From assembly GCA_029945425.1 (NCBI GenBank), contig JAQSDV010000002.1, forward strand, positions 937,960-1,001,959: 64,000 bases of DNA, in the 5' to 3' direction. Below are positions 45,515-54,800 of the stretch, in pieces. Every line of letters begins with the position of its first letter. Positions within the stretch are counted from its first letter, which is position 1. The notes under the pieces are model-generated. The model was not told the DNA's origin. It saw only the letters and a program-made list of their open reading frames with translations, and ran no database searches. This DNA comes from a bacterium. Lineage in GTDB: Bacteria; Pseudomonadota; Alphaproteobacteria; Micavibrionales; UBA2020. The position numbers were made by a program, and so were the translations under genes.

Positions 45515-46351
45515 TTAAGCGGCAAATACAATTCGTGCCATGGCTCGGGTTTCCTCGATAAAGGCTTCATCCTTGACGCCCTGTTTCCAGTAACGGTCAT
45601 CCGCCACGCGCGCCTCATAATCAGCGACGGTCGGTTTCGTGCTTTGCGCGCCATCCAGCTTGGGGGGTATCGGCTTTTCCCCGCTCAACGTCCGCAGCTG
45701 GTTGATGGTATGCAGGCCCTCGCCGAACGATGTCAGCAGCGTCAATTCCTGCACCGCCTTGTCATCCAGCTTGCCGGTCGCCTTCAGCCCGTTGATCCAC
45801 GCATTAGCCCCGTCCTGCAGCGGTTTCGCGGCTTCAGCCCCGCCCATCGACTTGAATTCCAAATCGATCGACGGGCCCTGCCCTTCACCGCCGCCCTCGC
45901 CCATCGCGGCAACGCCTTTGTAGACCTCTGCGACGATATCGTTGAAAGCGGATTGCGAAACGCCGTGCTTGTGAAAAATAGGCTTCAGCACTTCGAGCAC
46001 GGGATCCTTGCCGCCGGCATCCGGCCGCAAAACCTTATCCTTGATATCGTCGGGCAAGGTCAGCGTGTAAGCCTCGGCTGTCTCCGGAATTCCCTTCTTT
46101 CCGTTTTCCTTGCGGAATCCGGTGACCGCGTTGTGAAGTTTTTCGATCGTTTCCTTGTCATCCTTGCCGTAGTAGTGATCGGCGAGGCCTTCCGGCCGGT
46201 AGCCGCCGGCGGCGGGCGCAGCTGCAGGCTGGGTGCCTGGTGCTGGCGTCGCCGCCGGGGGCGTGGCAGGAGCGGCCGCTTGGGTTCCGGCCGCTGGGGT
46301 TGCAGCTGGCGGAGCGCCGGCTGCGGGGGGCGTTGCTGGGATTGCGGACAT
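45515..46351 (-). CDS. Capsid assembly scaffolding protein
   Basis: 278 residues. About 50 residues of Ala/Pro/Thr repeats at the N-terminus, then helical, acidic body (DKETIEKLHNAVTGFRKENGKKG, YTLTLPDDIKDKVLRPDAGGKDPVLEVLKPIFHKHGVS) ending DEAFIEETRAMARIVFAA. Order portal-scaffold-capsid and acidic helical nature fit a scaffold. Confidence 0.82.
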   Translation of the reverse strand: MSAIPATPPAAGAPPAATPAAGTQAAAPATPPAATPAPGTQPAAAPAAGGYRPEGLADHYYGKDDKETIEKLHNAVTGFRKENGKKGIPETAEAYTLTLPDDIKDKVLRPDAGGKDPVLEVLKPIFHKHGVSQSAFNDIVAEVYKGVAAMGEGGGEGQGPSIDLEFKSMGGAEAAKPLQDGANAWINGLKATGKLDDKAVQELTLLTSFGEGLHTINQLRTLSGEKPIPPKLDGAQSTKPTVADYEARVADDRYWKQGVKDEAFIEETRAMARIVFAA

Positions 46352-46357
46352 GGATTA

Positions 46358-46780
46358 TTAGCCTTTCTTTTTGATGTTGGATTTTTGCGCCTTGGGCTCG
46401 GGCAGTTCCTGTCCTTCGCTAATCATCCGCGCGATATAGAGCATGGTGCTGTTCTGCCCCATGCGCTCGAGGCCATAAGCAGCCTGCTGCTCGATCGTGA
46501 GCGGCATCTGCCCCGGTGCGGTCGGGCGATATGGTGACCGGCGGAGCGTCATGTCAAGCATGTCCTCGAGCACCATCTGCGCGCGGGGGCTGTTGAACAC
46601 TGCTGCATAGGCGCGCTTCAGCTCCTCGTTCGGTTTTTCCTGTTCATCTTTCATGACCTTGCCCGGGCCCGAAACGTCGAGACCGGAGAAGCCCTGCCCC
46701 ATTACGTTTTTCAAAATGCTTTCGATGCTGGGATCCGAGGGCAAAATGCCGCCGGGTGTATTTCTAACAAGTTCTTTCAT
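46358..46780 (-). CDS. Bbp19-like phage protein
   Basis: 140 residues. The part ELKRAYAAVFNSPRAQMVLEDMLDMTL and AAYGLERMGQNSTMLYIARMI follows the VFxSPxGxxVLxxL ... GxRxxxxxI plan of the Bbp19 family found between portal and scaffold genes in podoviruses such as BPP-1. Its role is unknown. Confidence 0.65.
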   Translation of the reverse strand: MKELVRNTPGGILPSDPSIESILKNVMGQGFSGLDVSGPGKVMKDEQEKPNEELKRAYAAVFNSPRAQMVLEDMLDMTLRRSPYRPTAPGQMPLTIEQQAAYGLERMGQNSTMLYIARMISEGQELPEPKAQKSNIKKKG

Positions 46781-46819
46781 AGCTCTTCCTTTTTTCGCTG
46801 TTGAGGTTGGGTAGTTTCG

Positions 46820-48397
46820 TTATGCCGCCTGCGCCGGCATTTCGGCCGTTGCCTGCGTACTGGCGATTTGCGCCATGTTCTTTTGATATTCGAGCCGTTC
46901 GGTTGCATCGCGCACCAGTTCGCTCGGCACGCCCATGCGCTCCGCCATCCAGGCACCGATATCCTCGAGCTTGCCGGAGAGCATCGCCGCCTGCAGGCCG
47001 CCCATTTGCTGCATCATCGTCCACCATTGCACGACGGTCTGCACTTCCTGCAGCTGGCGCGCCTTGGCGAGGGGCGAATTCACCTGCACCTTGAGCGTCA
47101 TCTGGTCGATTTTCATCGGCGGCACGAAACCGCGCCGCGCGAGAATATCCATCACGCGACGGACAAGGTGGACAATCTCCACAGTCAGCCTGCCGATCGC
47201 GCCGCCCAGGTCCTGCGCCAGTTCCCGCACGCGCTCGATGATTTCGGTCGGCGAGCGGACGCCGGCGCTCGGTTCCGGCAGGCCATTGTCGAAGAGCATT
47301 TTCTTGATGTTGGTTTGATAGAGCTCCAGCAGCGCCTGCGCGAGGTTGAACGGGCGGCCAGTCTCGAGCGGCACCATAGACGCACCGAGCGGCCCGTCGG
47401 TTGCCGCGACAGGGATCATGCCGCCCGGCGTGATGTAAATGTTATCGGGGTTGAGCACGCCATCGTCGCGCACCAGGTACATGCCGGCGAGCGCGAGCGC
47501 GGCATTCTTCAGCATCATTTCGACGATCTTGTTTGCGGTGCGGATATCCGGCAGGGCGAGCAGCACATAGCCGGGGCCGTAGGGGCTGCCGGGCAGCTTC
47601 GATGCGCGGAACACCGTCCAGGGGTTGGTGTCATATACGCGCTCGACTATGCGTACTGGATCGGTTTTCTCTTTCGCCCAGAGAACTTCATAATACCAGA
47701 CAGTCTTTTGCGCACCGGCTTTTCCAACGCGGCCGTTGTAAGTCACCTCGAGGACTTCGATATCCTTGTCCTCGCTCTTTTTTGCGAGATCCAATAGTTC
47801 CTTCGGTAGCTTCGCATCTGTCCACAGTGTATCGATATTGCGCGGTTTAATTTTACGCTTGCGGTAGACGGCCCCGACATCGCCGCGGGCATCATCCTCG
47901 ACCGCGACCTCGGACTGGCTGACCGACTGGAACATCGCGGGCTCAACGTCGTTTGTTTGGTCCTCGAGCGACAGCATCACGCCCAGGCCTGCGATAATGT
48001 AATCGATCAGCATTTCCCAAAACGTGTTAATGAAATTCCCGCTGCTGAACACAATCGCCAACATGCTCGAGGTGGATTCCAGATGTTTCTTCAGCGCATC
48101 GAGCTGCGCCTTCGGGAGCTTCAGCTCGGCCAGCGGCCCGGGTGCGACGCTGACGCAATTCTGGTCGGGAGGCAGCAGCTCCATCAGGATACGGTTCGCC
48201 AGCTTCACGACAGCATAGGGTGTCGTGCCATCGAATTGCATATCCATCGGCTTCGGGCCGTTGGTATTTTCGACGTAAGGATTCCGGCCGGCCAGCGCGA
48301 GGGAATAAGCTTCCGTCAAAACGCTTTTCCATTGATCCTTCAGTTCCCAGGCGGCCTTTGAGTTTTTGTAAATTTCCGAGGGTTTTTTCTGCGTCAT
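46820..48397 (-). CDS. Portal (head-tail connector) protein
   Basis: 525 residues, close to T7 gp8 length. PYAVVKLANRILMELLPPDQNCVSVAPG, then a long helical body, GPLGASMVPLETGRPFNLAQALLELYQTNIKKMLF, and a C-terminal MGVPSELVRDATERLEY. Forms the dodecameric ring through which DNA is packed. Confidence 0.88.
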   Translation of the reverse strand: MTQKKPSEIYKNSKAAWELKDQWKSVLTEAYSLALAGRNPYVENTNGPKPMDMQFDGTTPYAVVKLANRILMELLPPDQNCVSVAPGPLAELKLPKAQLDALKKHLESTSSMLAIVFSSGNFINTFWEMLIDYIIAGLGVMLSLEDQTNDVEPAMFQSVSQSEVAVEDDARGDVGAVYRKRKIKPRNIDTLWTDAKLPKELLDLAKKSEDKDIEVLEVTYNGRVGKAGAQKTVWYYEVLWAKEKTDPVRIVERVYDTNPWTVFRASKLPGSPYGPGYVLLALPDIRTANKIVEMMLKNAALALAGMYLVRDDGVLNPDNIYITPGGMIPVAATDGPLGASMVPLETGRPFNLAQALLELYQTNIKKMLFDNGLPEPSAGVRSPTEIIERVRELAQDLGGAIGRLTVEIVHLVRRVMDILARRGFVPPMKIDQMTLKVQVNSPLAKARQLQEVQTVVQWWTMMQQMGGLQAAMLSGKLEDIGAWMAERMGVPSELVRDATERLEYQKNMAQIASTQATAEMPAQAA

Positions 48398-48400
48398 GGC

Positions 48401-48667
48401 TTAGCCTCCCAGCTGAGAGGACAGGCCGCCGGTCGGGCCGGTGAAGCTCAGCGAGTTCCGGCCGCGCCGGCGTGCCTGCACCGCGGCTGCCGACTGCGCG
48501 AGCTTCCCGTTTAGCTCAGCCTCGCGCTTGTCGGCGCCCTGTTGCAACCGCAGTTGTTGGGCCTTCTGTTCGGCCATCAGGCGTTTCTGCTGTTCTTCAG
48601 CCTTGTTTCCTCCGCTCAACGCTTTTTGCACGAGCGTCGAAGCGATCGCGGCAACTACTGCAGCCAT
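48401..48667 (-). CDS. Small helical phage protein
   Basis: 88 residues: a mildly hydrophobic N-terminal helix, a Gln/Arg-rich coiled coil (EEQQKRLMAEQKAQQLRLQQ), and a Gly/Ser tail (SFTGPTGGLSSQLGG). Three bases separate it from portal; its start shares a base with the stop of the GNAT-like gene. Position suggests a minor virion or assembly protein. Confidence 0.6.
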   Translation of the reverse strand: MAAVVAAIASTLVQKALSGGNKAEEQQKRLMAEQKAQQLRLQQGADKREAELNGKLAQSAAAVQARRRGRNSLSFTGPTGGLSSQLGG

Positions 48668-49110
48668 TATTTTTTCCCCTTTGCTAAAATTCGATAAACG
48701 TATTGGTCTCGATCTCCCACACCAAGCCTGTCGAGGCGTGCTTCAAATGAAAATCCCAAGGCCTCGGCCCAGCGTTGCGCATCCGCGCGATCGACATCGA
48801 CCATGATGTGCATGCGACGCAGTGACAGCGCATCGAACATATCGGCGATCAGCGCGCGCTGCTGCTGAAGGATCGTGCGCGCCTTCCCCTCGAAGCCGCG
48901 ACCGGTCACCATCCACGCCTCGCAAACGCCTTCGCTATGAACAAACCCGCAGAGCGCGACCGGCGACTGCCCGGCAGGCAATGCGAAGCTCGGAAACATA
49001 GCAATCTGCTGCGCGAGCTGCTGACGCCACCGCGGCCGCGCGAATTGTTCCGCATCGACTGGCCGGGGGTCAAAATTGATAAATGCTCGCATCGCGGCGT
49101 CGCCCATCAT
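48667..49110 (-). CDS. GNAT-like phage protein
   Basis: 147 residues. C-terminal half RRMHIMVDVDRADAQRWAEALGFSFEARLDRLGVGDRDQYVYRI resembles the last part of GNAT acyltransferases (position-specific AlaLeuGlyPhe then Glu). The acetyl-CoA loop is not clear, so activity is doubtful. Many podoviruses hold such a gene (T7 gp13 position) between terminase and portal. Overlaps the terminase gene by ATGA. Confidence 0.55.
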   Translation of the reverse strand: MMGDAAMRAFINFDPRPVDAEQFARPRWRQQLAQQIAMFPSFALPAGQSPVALCGFVHSEGVCEAWMVTGRGFEGKARTILQQQRALIADMFDALSLRRMHIMVDVDRADAQRWAEALGFSFEARLDRLGVGDRDQYVYRILAKGKK

Positions 49111-50561
49111 TTCACCTTCGCCACTTTCATGCCACTGAAGGAACCGCTCGCGCGGCGATCCTCGCGGCCGGTGACTTCCTCGTATCCGCCATCATCCAGG
49201 CAGTAATACTGCAGGGCGTCCATCGGATCGGAATAGATGTTTTTATCCGGCACGTCGCGAAATGCATTCGCGCCGCCCCCGGCGATTTTCTTGTATTTGT
49301 ATTCCGAGTTGAAACCCTTGCGGAGCAGCCGGCATGTTGTGCTGATGAGGATGCCGGCCTGCGCCTGGCCGACATTGTTCTTCAGCGCGCGGCGCACGGC
49401 CGATAATCTTTTCTCGACATCATTCGTCGGCGCCAGGCGTATTTTCTGCGCGCCGCGGAATCCAAGAAGTCGGTTGAGGCAATCGATCCAACTCTCCGCG
49501 TCATTCCCCGATCGGGCGGCGGATGCGGGATCCGTCAGCCCGCCGGTTACATGACAGCCGTGATACTTGCCGCCGATCATGCGCAGGGCTTCCTCCGCCA
49601 GCCCGACCGCGCCGCCCTCGCCGCGGATTTCGTCGAGCACGCGACGCTGACCTTCTTTTGTGTTTTGCGTAAAAATCAGCGCGGGATGCAGGCCTTGGTC
49701 GGCATAGAGCTTGACGGGAATCCCCTTCAGCGGCTCGAGCTCAGACAGCGCGCAATGGAAGTCGTCGCGATATTCGAGGAACACGGGCTTGCCGTCGCGC
49801 GAATAGCCGTACTGGTTGTTAATCATGCGGCGCACCAGGTCGCCGCGGCCCTGCGCCTCGAGATCGCGCGCCATATCCTGGTATCCTTTCAGCGTCGCGC
49901 GCCGCCGGTTCTCCGCGTTTGCATCGAGGCCGCCGGGCTGGCGGAAAAAAGCGTATTCCGCAGGGCGATTTTCTTCGTTCAGGCGATAGAGATAATTTTC
50001 GATGTCCGGCGCGTTGTAATCGATGTTCACTTCCTTCACGCATAACTCCGGATCCACATGCCGCTCGCCCGGATAGCGCCCCTGCGCGACGCGCACCAGG
50101 CCCTGCGCGAGAACGTCGGGGTTGAGCGTGTCGCCTTCGTTCAGGTTCAGCAGGTTGAATTCCTTGCCGCGCATCAGCGTTTCGACATTCTGGTCGCCGA
50201 GGGCTTCGAAGATAACCTGCAGGTCGACGACCGAGGAATCCGGCAGCAGAAATTTCAGGTGATGCTGTCCGGGCTCATTGCCCCCGCCCCGCCACTCGCC
50301 CGCATTTTTTGGCATCCAGGTGTGCCAGCTCGGGATCGTCGTGCCGTAAAGCTGCCGGAATGTTTCGCGCACGAACAGCGCTTTGGTGTAGCGGATTCCG
50401 TCGAGCTTTGATCGCGGCTGCCGCGCTGAGTTTTCGATTGTCTTCATCATCAGGCAGCTGGTTTTCGCAGAGCCGACGGGGCCCATGATGGAATTCACAG
50501 GCGCATGGCTTTTCATGAAAGCGGCGCCGATCGGCCCGGGCGGTTCGAAGTTTAATTCCAT
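49107..50561 (-). CDS. Terminase large subunit
   Basis: 484 residues from ATG 50561. Walker A GPVGSAKTS (27-35) near the N-terminus, followed by FVRETFRQLYGTTIPSWHTWMP. The nuclease half has LYADQGLHPALIF (Asp), GGKYHGCHVTGG and a final DPMDALQYYCLDD. Packages DNA into the prohead. Confidence 0.88.
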   Translation of the reverse strand: MELNFEPPGPIGAAFMKSHAPVNSIMGPVGSAKTSCLMMKTIENSARQPRSKLDGIRYTKALFVRETFRQLYGTTIPSWHTWMPKNAGEWRGGGNEPGQHHLKFLLPDSSVVDLQVIFEALGDQNVETLMRGKEFNLLNLNEGDTLNPDVLAQGLVRVAQGRYPGERHVDPELCVKEVNIDYNAPDIENYLYRLNEENRPAEYAFFRQPGGLDANAENRRRATLKGYQDMARDLEAQGRGDLVRRMINNQYGYSRDGKPVFLEYRDDFHCALSELEPLKGIPVKLYADQGLHPALIFTQNTKEGQRRVLDEIRGEGGAVGLAEEALRMIGGKYHGCHVTGGLTDPASAARSGNDAESWIDCLNRLLGFRGAQKIRLAPTNDVEKRLSAVRRALKNNVGQAQAGILISTTCRLLRKGFNSEYKYKKIAGGGANAFRDVPDKNIYSDPMDALQYYCLDDGGYEEVTGREDRRASGSFSGMKVAKVK

Positions 50562-50884
50562 TGTCCACCCTCGCCCTGAAACCCGAAACCTTCGACCGCA
50601 CCCGCCGCCGAAGCCCGCGCCCCGCCCCCGATTGCGACGCAAGAATTTTCGCCGCCGTTTTTCGGGCATGACAGGGTGCGCGTTTTTGCGTTTGCGCGAT
50701 TTCGTCCGAAAGGCCCCCCCGCGGGGCTGGGCGCGAAGGGGGTACCCCCCCTCGCGCTGCGGCGGGCAGAAATGCGCGCGGAGGCCGGGGGTGTCGGCGC
50801 GCTGGCGACAGCTGCGCCCAGGTCGAGCATGATCGCAGCCGCAGCCGACGCGCTTCGCTCTAATTCCTGATTAGAGTTACGCAT
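50552..50884 (-). CDS. Uncertain Ala/Gly/Arg-rich protein between terminase subunits
   Basis: 110 residues (MRNSNQELERSASAAAAIMLDL...). AAGGG stands ten bases before the ATG; the start lies in the stop region of the TerS-like gene and the stop overlaps the TerL start, a coupled arrangement. The later part is low complexity and GC-rich, which makes chance coding possible. Confidence 0.4.
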   Translation of the reverse strand: MRNSNQELERSASAAAAIMLDLGAAVASAPTPPASARISARRSARGGTPFAPSPAGGPFGRNRANAKTRTLSCPKNGGENSCVAIGGGARASAAGAVEGFGFQGEGGQWN

Positions 50885-51479
50885 AATTGTTTTTCCCTTC
50901 CGTATCAGCGGGTTCGCTATCGCTATTAGAGGTTGCGCCGTTAGACTTCGCATGATCGTCAGCGGTAAATATCTGATTTTGCTCGGGTTTCGTATTCAGC
51001 ATTTCGATGACGACAGGCGCGTTCGCTGGCCCAGCTGCGGCAGCGGCAGCGTTGGCGTTGATGACCAGCGAGATCAGGCCGCCAGCGCCAGCCTCGAGCG
51101 CGATCGGCATCTTCTGGTGCACATACGGCGCGAGCTCGCGCATTGCCATCAGCTGCAACTTGAACGCTTCCAGCTTGGTGCAGCTGAGCGACTTCGACAG
51201 TTCGGCAACGTCCATCGACGCGGTAAACGCGAGGCCTTCCAGCGGCGAGGAATAGCGCGACAGCAGGTAATCGCGCCATTGCTCGGTGTTTTTATTCTTC
51301 GCGCCTGGCGGCCTTCCCCTGCCCCGCGCAACCGGAAGGTTTTTTTCCTCGGCGATGCGGCCGAGCGCGAGCATGTCCAGCTGCGGCCCGTCGATGTTGC
51401 CAGGCACGGCAGCCGCCGGATCGTGGAGCTCCGCGACCGCCTGCTTTAGCCCTGTTTTCGCATCCGCATCGACCGTCAT
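50877..51479 (-). CDS. Putative terminase small subunit
   Basis: 200 residues. GRGRPPGAKNKNTEQWRDYLLSRYSSPLEGLAF has the AT-hook-like GRPxGAxNK start seen in phage small terminases and DNA-binding proteins, followed by a helical centre (KLEAFKLQLMAMRELAPYVHQKMPIAL). Position right before TerL supports the call. First gene of the late block, next to the iteron field. Confidence 0.65.
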   Translation of the reverse strand: MTVDADAKTGLKQAVAELHDPAAAVPGNIDGPQLDMLALGRIAEEKNLPVARGRGRPPGAKNKNTEQWRDYLLSRYSSPLEGLAFTASMDVAELSKSLSCTKLEAFKLQLMAMRELAPYVHQKMPIALEAGAGGLISLVINANAAAAAAGPANAPVVIEMLNTKPEQNQIFTADDHAKSNGATSNSDSEPADTEGKNNYA

Positions 51480-51515
51480 CGACTAAAACCCCAATATTTA
51501 ATTCCAAATCTCAGC

Positions 51516-51764
51516 GTTGCAGCACCGTTGCAGCACCGTTGCACCCTATTTCTTTCTCTATATCTTTGAAAACAAAGATATTAAGAAGAAGGTGCAACGG
51601 TGCAACGCATACAACGCCACGAATTACGTGCGCATGTGCGCACGCATCCGCATGTATATGCGTGAGTGTTTTAGCGTTGCACCGTTGCAATTGCTAAAAC
51701 GCCCAGCGTATCCAATGCCATAGGATGCAACGCGCCACCGTTGCACCCCCGTTGCACCGTTGCA
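51516..51764. repeat. GTTGCA iteron field, candidate replication origin or operator array
   Basis: GTTGCA starts at 51516, 51527, 51538, 51676, 51684, 51740, 51751 and 51759, and its complement TGCAAC at 51593, 51601 and 51726. Spacings within clusters are 11 or 8 bases. Between clusters lie an AT-rich 9-bp palindrome (ATATCTTTG/CAAAGATAT, 51560-51581) and short GC/AT palindromes near 51628-51660. The gene-free gap 51480-51843 separates helicase from terminase. Confidence 0.75.
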
Positions 51765-51843
51765 CCCGCTGCGCCGCAGCGGATGATCGGAAACCGAATG
51801 GTTTCAGGTGCATGGCAAAAGATGATGGAAAAGAGAGCGCCGA

Positions 51844-53718
51844 TCATTGCTTGTGCCCTCCCTTGTCCACCGGAAGAATTTTGTCGATTGGCAGGCGTGT
51901 ATAACGCGAAGGCGCGCCGCCGAAATTGGTCGATGATTTGGATGCTTCGGCACCTTCGACGCGGCGCATCGACTGCACCCATACGCCCGAGGAGCCCGGC
52001 GAGCCTGCCCATTTGGTGTCACGGAAGATGCTGGCGAGGCCCTGGTGACTATTCGCCACCAGCAACCATGCTTTGTTGTCGTCCTTGTCGACTTCGACGC
52101 GCAGGCCGAATGTCGCGAGGCAGCGGTTCGCTTCGCCCGCATCATGGCCGCTGAAACCGGCATCGCCACGGCCCTGCTGTATCCAGCTGCCAATGGAGCG
52201 TTTTTTACCGTCGCGGAATACATCAATGATCGTGCTGAACATATGGGAGTTGCAGCGCTCGCTGTCGCTGATATCATCCTCGGCCTCGGCGAGTGTTGCC
52301 CATTCAAGACGATCCCCCCAACCCGCGAGCGTATCAGTATCCGGCACGTCATCATGCAGCAGCAGGTCGGCACAGGCCAGCAGCGTGCCAAACTGGTCGG
52401 AGCTGCGGCCCGAGTGGCCCTTTGCCTGCAGCGCGGCCTTGAACTTGTCGAGGCGGTCCTGCAGTTCCGGCCATTTCTCCATCATGCGCCTTCTGAAAAC
52501 TGCGCCGATCTCTGTCAGAATTTTAGGTTCAAGGCGCGGAGCGAGAGAGGCGACGGGAAGGGTGTCGAGCGAGAGGATGGCGATGCGGCTTTGATCCTGC
52601 GGCGACAGCGGCGGTATCAGGATCGAGGAAAAACGGAAGCAGCTGCGGATCGTGAATGACGTGCCCTTGTGGTCAGAGCCGCCGCGCAGCGTTTTACCGC
52701 CGGATGCCGCGTGCCGCGCGAGCTTGATGATGTTCTGCTGTTTGCGGTTGTCCTCTTCGCTCTCCAGCTCGTCGAGGTCGATCGGCAGCGTTGCGTTGCC
52801 GACCGCCTGCCAAAGGCCTGCGGCTGTCGGGTCGGTTGCATGGATCATGCCGCCCGGGCCCATGACGTATTCAGTCAATTCGTGAAGCGTCGATTTGCCG
52901 GTTGCCTTGTCGCCGGTTGTCCAGATGATCGGGCGCCAACGCAACGCGCCCCCGACGATTGCAGCGCCGAGCCAGCCGAGAAGTAAAATCGGATCAATAT
53001 CCGGCCTGCGCCAGTTCCATTGTTTAATCAGCGCGAGAAGTTTATCGGCGGATTCCTTGCTCGAATTCTCGGGGTGGGGGCGTGGCTTTTCAGCGGCAGC
53101 AGGATAAATATGGCGGCCGAGGCGGCCGGGCTCATTGGTTTGTGCGGCTTCGCCGCCGGCGTAGACGATGTCGCCGCAATGCATCACCAGGTTCCCGTCG
53201 TCATCGCGCCAGGCGCCGGGCCCGCGGACGCGGTCGACGATGTCGATCAGCCCGAGCGCCGCGCATTCCCGCATCAGCGTTTCAGCGACGCCGGCGGGCT
53301 TCCATCCTGTTTGCGTGCCTTCCTTGTTAAACGCCGGCCAGAAACGCCACATGACTTCGGTATGCTGGCCGAAAAGACCCTGCAGCACCAGGCGGCCGTG
53401 ATCGTTCGCCTTGATCGGCGTCAGCTCGCGGTTTGCGTTGATGTAATAATAAACGCCGCCGTTGAGGCCGAGCGGCTCGACAGGGCAATCATCGGGAAGG
53501 TCGACGATGTCGAAGAAACTTTCGTCGCGCTTCGCGCGCTGATATTTTTCGTTTTTCTTTTTTTGCTTGTCGCCCTTCGCCACGATGATCGGCTTGCCGG
53601 CGCCGGCGTCTGCGGCCGTGTTCAGATTCCCGTCAGCAACAGGCGCGGCCGCGGCTGCAGCTGCAATCGGCTGCGAGGCCTCCGCGATATCCCGGATTGT
53701 TTGTGTTTCAGCTGTCAT
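51844..53718 (-). CDS. Phage replicative helicase-like ATPase
   Basis: 624 residues; start ATG 53718 overlaps the primase stop (ATGA). An Ala-rich linker at the N-terminus, then a body with Walker A TTGDKATGKST (about 267-277), Walker B LPIDLDELE and a later arginine-containing strand (GTSFTIRSCFRFSSILIPPLSPQDQSRI). This is the plan of the DUF927/SF3-like ATPases that pair with Toprim primases in temperate phages. Likely opens DNA at the iteron field downstream. Confidence 0.8.
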   Translation of the reverse strand: MTAETQTIRDIAEASQPIAAAAAAAPVADGNLNTAADAGAGKPIIVAKGDKQKKKNEKYQRAKRDESFFDIVDLPDDCPVEPLGLNGGVYYYINANRELTPIKANDHGRLVLQGLFGQHTEVMWRFWPAFNKEGTQTGWKPAGVAETLMRECAALGLIDIVDRVRGPGAWRDDDGNLVMHCGDIVYAGGEAAQTNEPGRLGRHIYPAAAEKPRPHPENSSKESADKLLALIKQWNWRRPDIDPILLLGWLGAAIVGGALRWRPIIWTTGDKATGKSTLHELTEYVMGPGGMIHATDPTAAGLWQAVGNATLPIDLDELESEEDNRKQQNIIKLARHAASGGKTLRGGSDHKGTSFTIRSCFRFSSILIPPLSPQDQSRIAILSLDTLPVASLAPRLEPKILTEIGAVFRRRMMEKWPELQDRLDKFKAALQAKGHSGRSSDQFGTLLACADLLLHDDVPDTDTLAGWGDRLEWATLAEAEDDISDSERCNSHMFSTIIDVFRDGKKRSIGSWIQQGRGDAGFSGHDAGEANRCLATFGLRVEVDKDDNKAWLLVANSHQGLASIFRDTKWAGSPGSSGVWVQSMRRVEGAEASKSSTNFGGAPSRYTRLPIDKILPVDKGGHKQ

Positions 53719-54800
53719 GACATTCTCCTCGCGGCTTCGATGACCGCGCGCTTCTGCCATTGCAGCAGGTCGTTGAAATCTTTTCCGACGGGCGAGTGGA
53801 TCACGCGCACGCTGCGGCCCTCCCCGATGAAACGCTCGACGGCGCGATCGAGCGCGCCCTTCGCTTGCGCGTTGTCGCCGTCATTGTCGGCCGCGATCGT
53901 GATGGAGCTGCAGGCGGCCGGCAGCGCGAGGTTCGCGAAGTTGCTGACCGACACGCCGGCGAGCACGCGCACCTCCGGCATTTCAACCGCGAGCGACAGG
54001 CCTGTCTCGATGCCTTCAGCCAGGAACACATGATCGCCCTCGGGCGCCTGGCGCAGCGGCTTGCCCGACGCGCCGCGGTTCAAGGTAATGAAACCGCCGC
54101 GGAATGACCCGAGCGTTTTCTTCGCGTCCTCGAGCGGCGCCTTTTTCCAAGTGCCGTCGTGCTGGCGCTGCAGGTATGTGCGATGCGTCGCGATGTGCTG
54201 GCCGTCGCCGTCCTGGACGCAGGCGACCATTGCCGGCAATTCGGTTTTCGTTTCCATGCACCAGCAATTCGGCTCGAAGCGGAGCGAGCCCGGCACCTTG
54301 GGCAGCACGTTGATGTCGATGCCGCGCAACAGCAGGTAACGGTAAACGGGTGTCTTGATGATGTCGGGCTGCGCGCCGATAAAAATCGCGCGCGCCTTGT
54401 TGCGCATTTTCAGCGCCTCGGCGGCCGCATCCTTGTCGCGCTTGTCGGCCGCGACCTTCGCCTCGCGCCGGCGCTGCTCGAGGCGCGCGGGATCGAGGTT
54501 GTCGAGGCCGAGCCAGCTGCGCGACCATTTCACCGCTTCGCCTTTGTCGCCATGGAACAGGACGGCCGACACGAGGTCGAGCGCATCGCCGCATTCACCG
54601 GAAGAAAAATCCGACCAGACGCCGCATTTCGCGCCGACCAGTTTCACCGCCATCGATCCGCCCGGCTCGCCGGCAACAGAACCGCAACGCCATTCATGGC
54701 CGTCGCGGCGGCCGCCGGGCAGCAGCTCGCGCGTCAATTCGCCGATGCGCTGATTGAGCATTTCCGCGATGTCTGAAATGTCGACCAGCTGCGATCCCAT
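53715..54800 (-). CDS. Toprim-domain DNA primase
   Basis: 361 residues from ATG 54800, overlapping the upstream stop (TAATG). The N-terminal part has GHEWRCGSVAGEPGGS and AKCGVWSDFSSGECGDALDLV, a CHC2-type DNA-entry region. The Toprim domain shows FLAEGIETGLSLA (Glu) and TIAADNDGDN (Asp-x-Asp) around residues 257-310. Makes primers for phage replication with the helicase. Confidence 0.85.
   Translation of the reverse strand: MGSQLVDISDIAEMLNQRIGELTRELLPGGRRDGHEWRCGSVAGEPGGSMAVKLVGAKCGVWSDFSSGECGDALDLVSAVLFHGDKGEAVKWSRSWLGLDNLDPARLEQRRREAKVAADKRDKDAAAEALKMRNKARAIFIGAQPDIIKTPVYRYLLLRGIDINVLPKVPGSLRFEPNCWCMETKTELPAMVACVQDGDGQHIATHRTYLQRQHDGTWKKAPLEDAKKTLGSFRGGFITLNRGASGKPLRQAPEGDHVFLAEGIETGLSLAVEMPEVRVLAGVSVSNFANLALPAACSSITIAADNDGDNAQAKGALDRAVERFIGEGRSVRVIHSPVGKDFNDLLQWQKRAVIEAARRMS

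Noticed and set aside
51516..51764. Reading the iteron field as tandem tRNA or riboswitch structure
   Set aside because: No cloverleaf or known riboswitch core; the signal is a short DNA-type hexamer at helical spacing.
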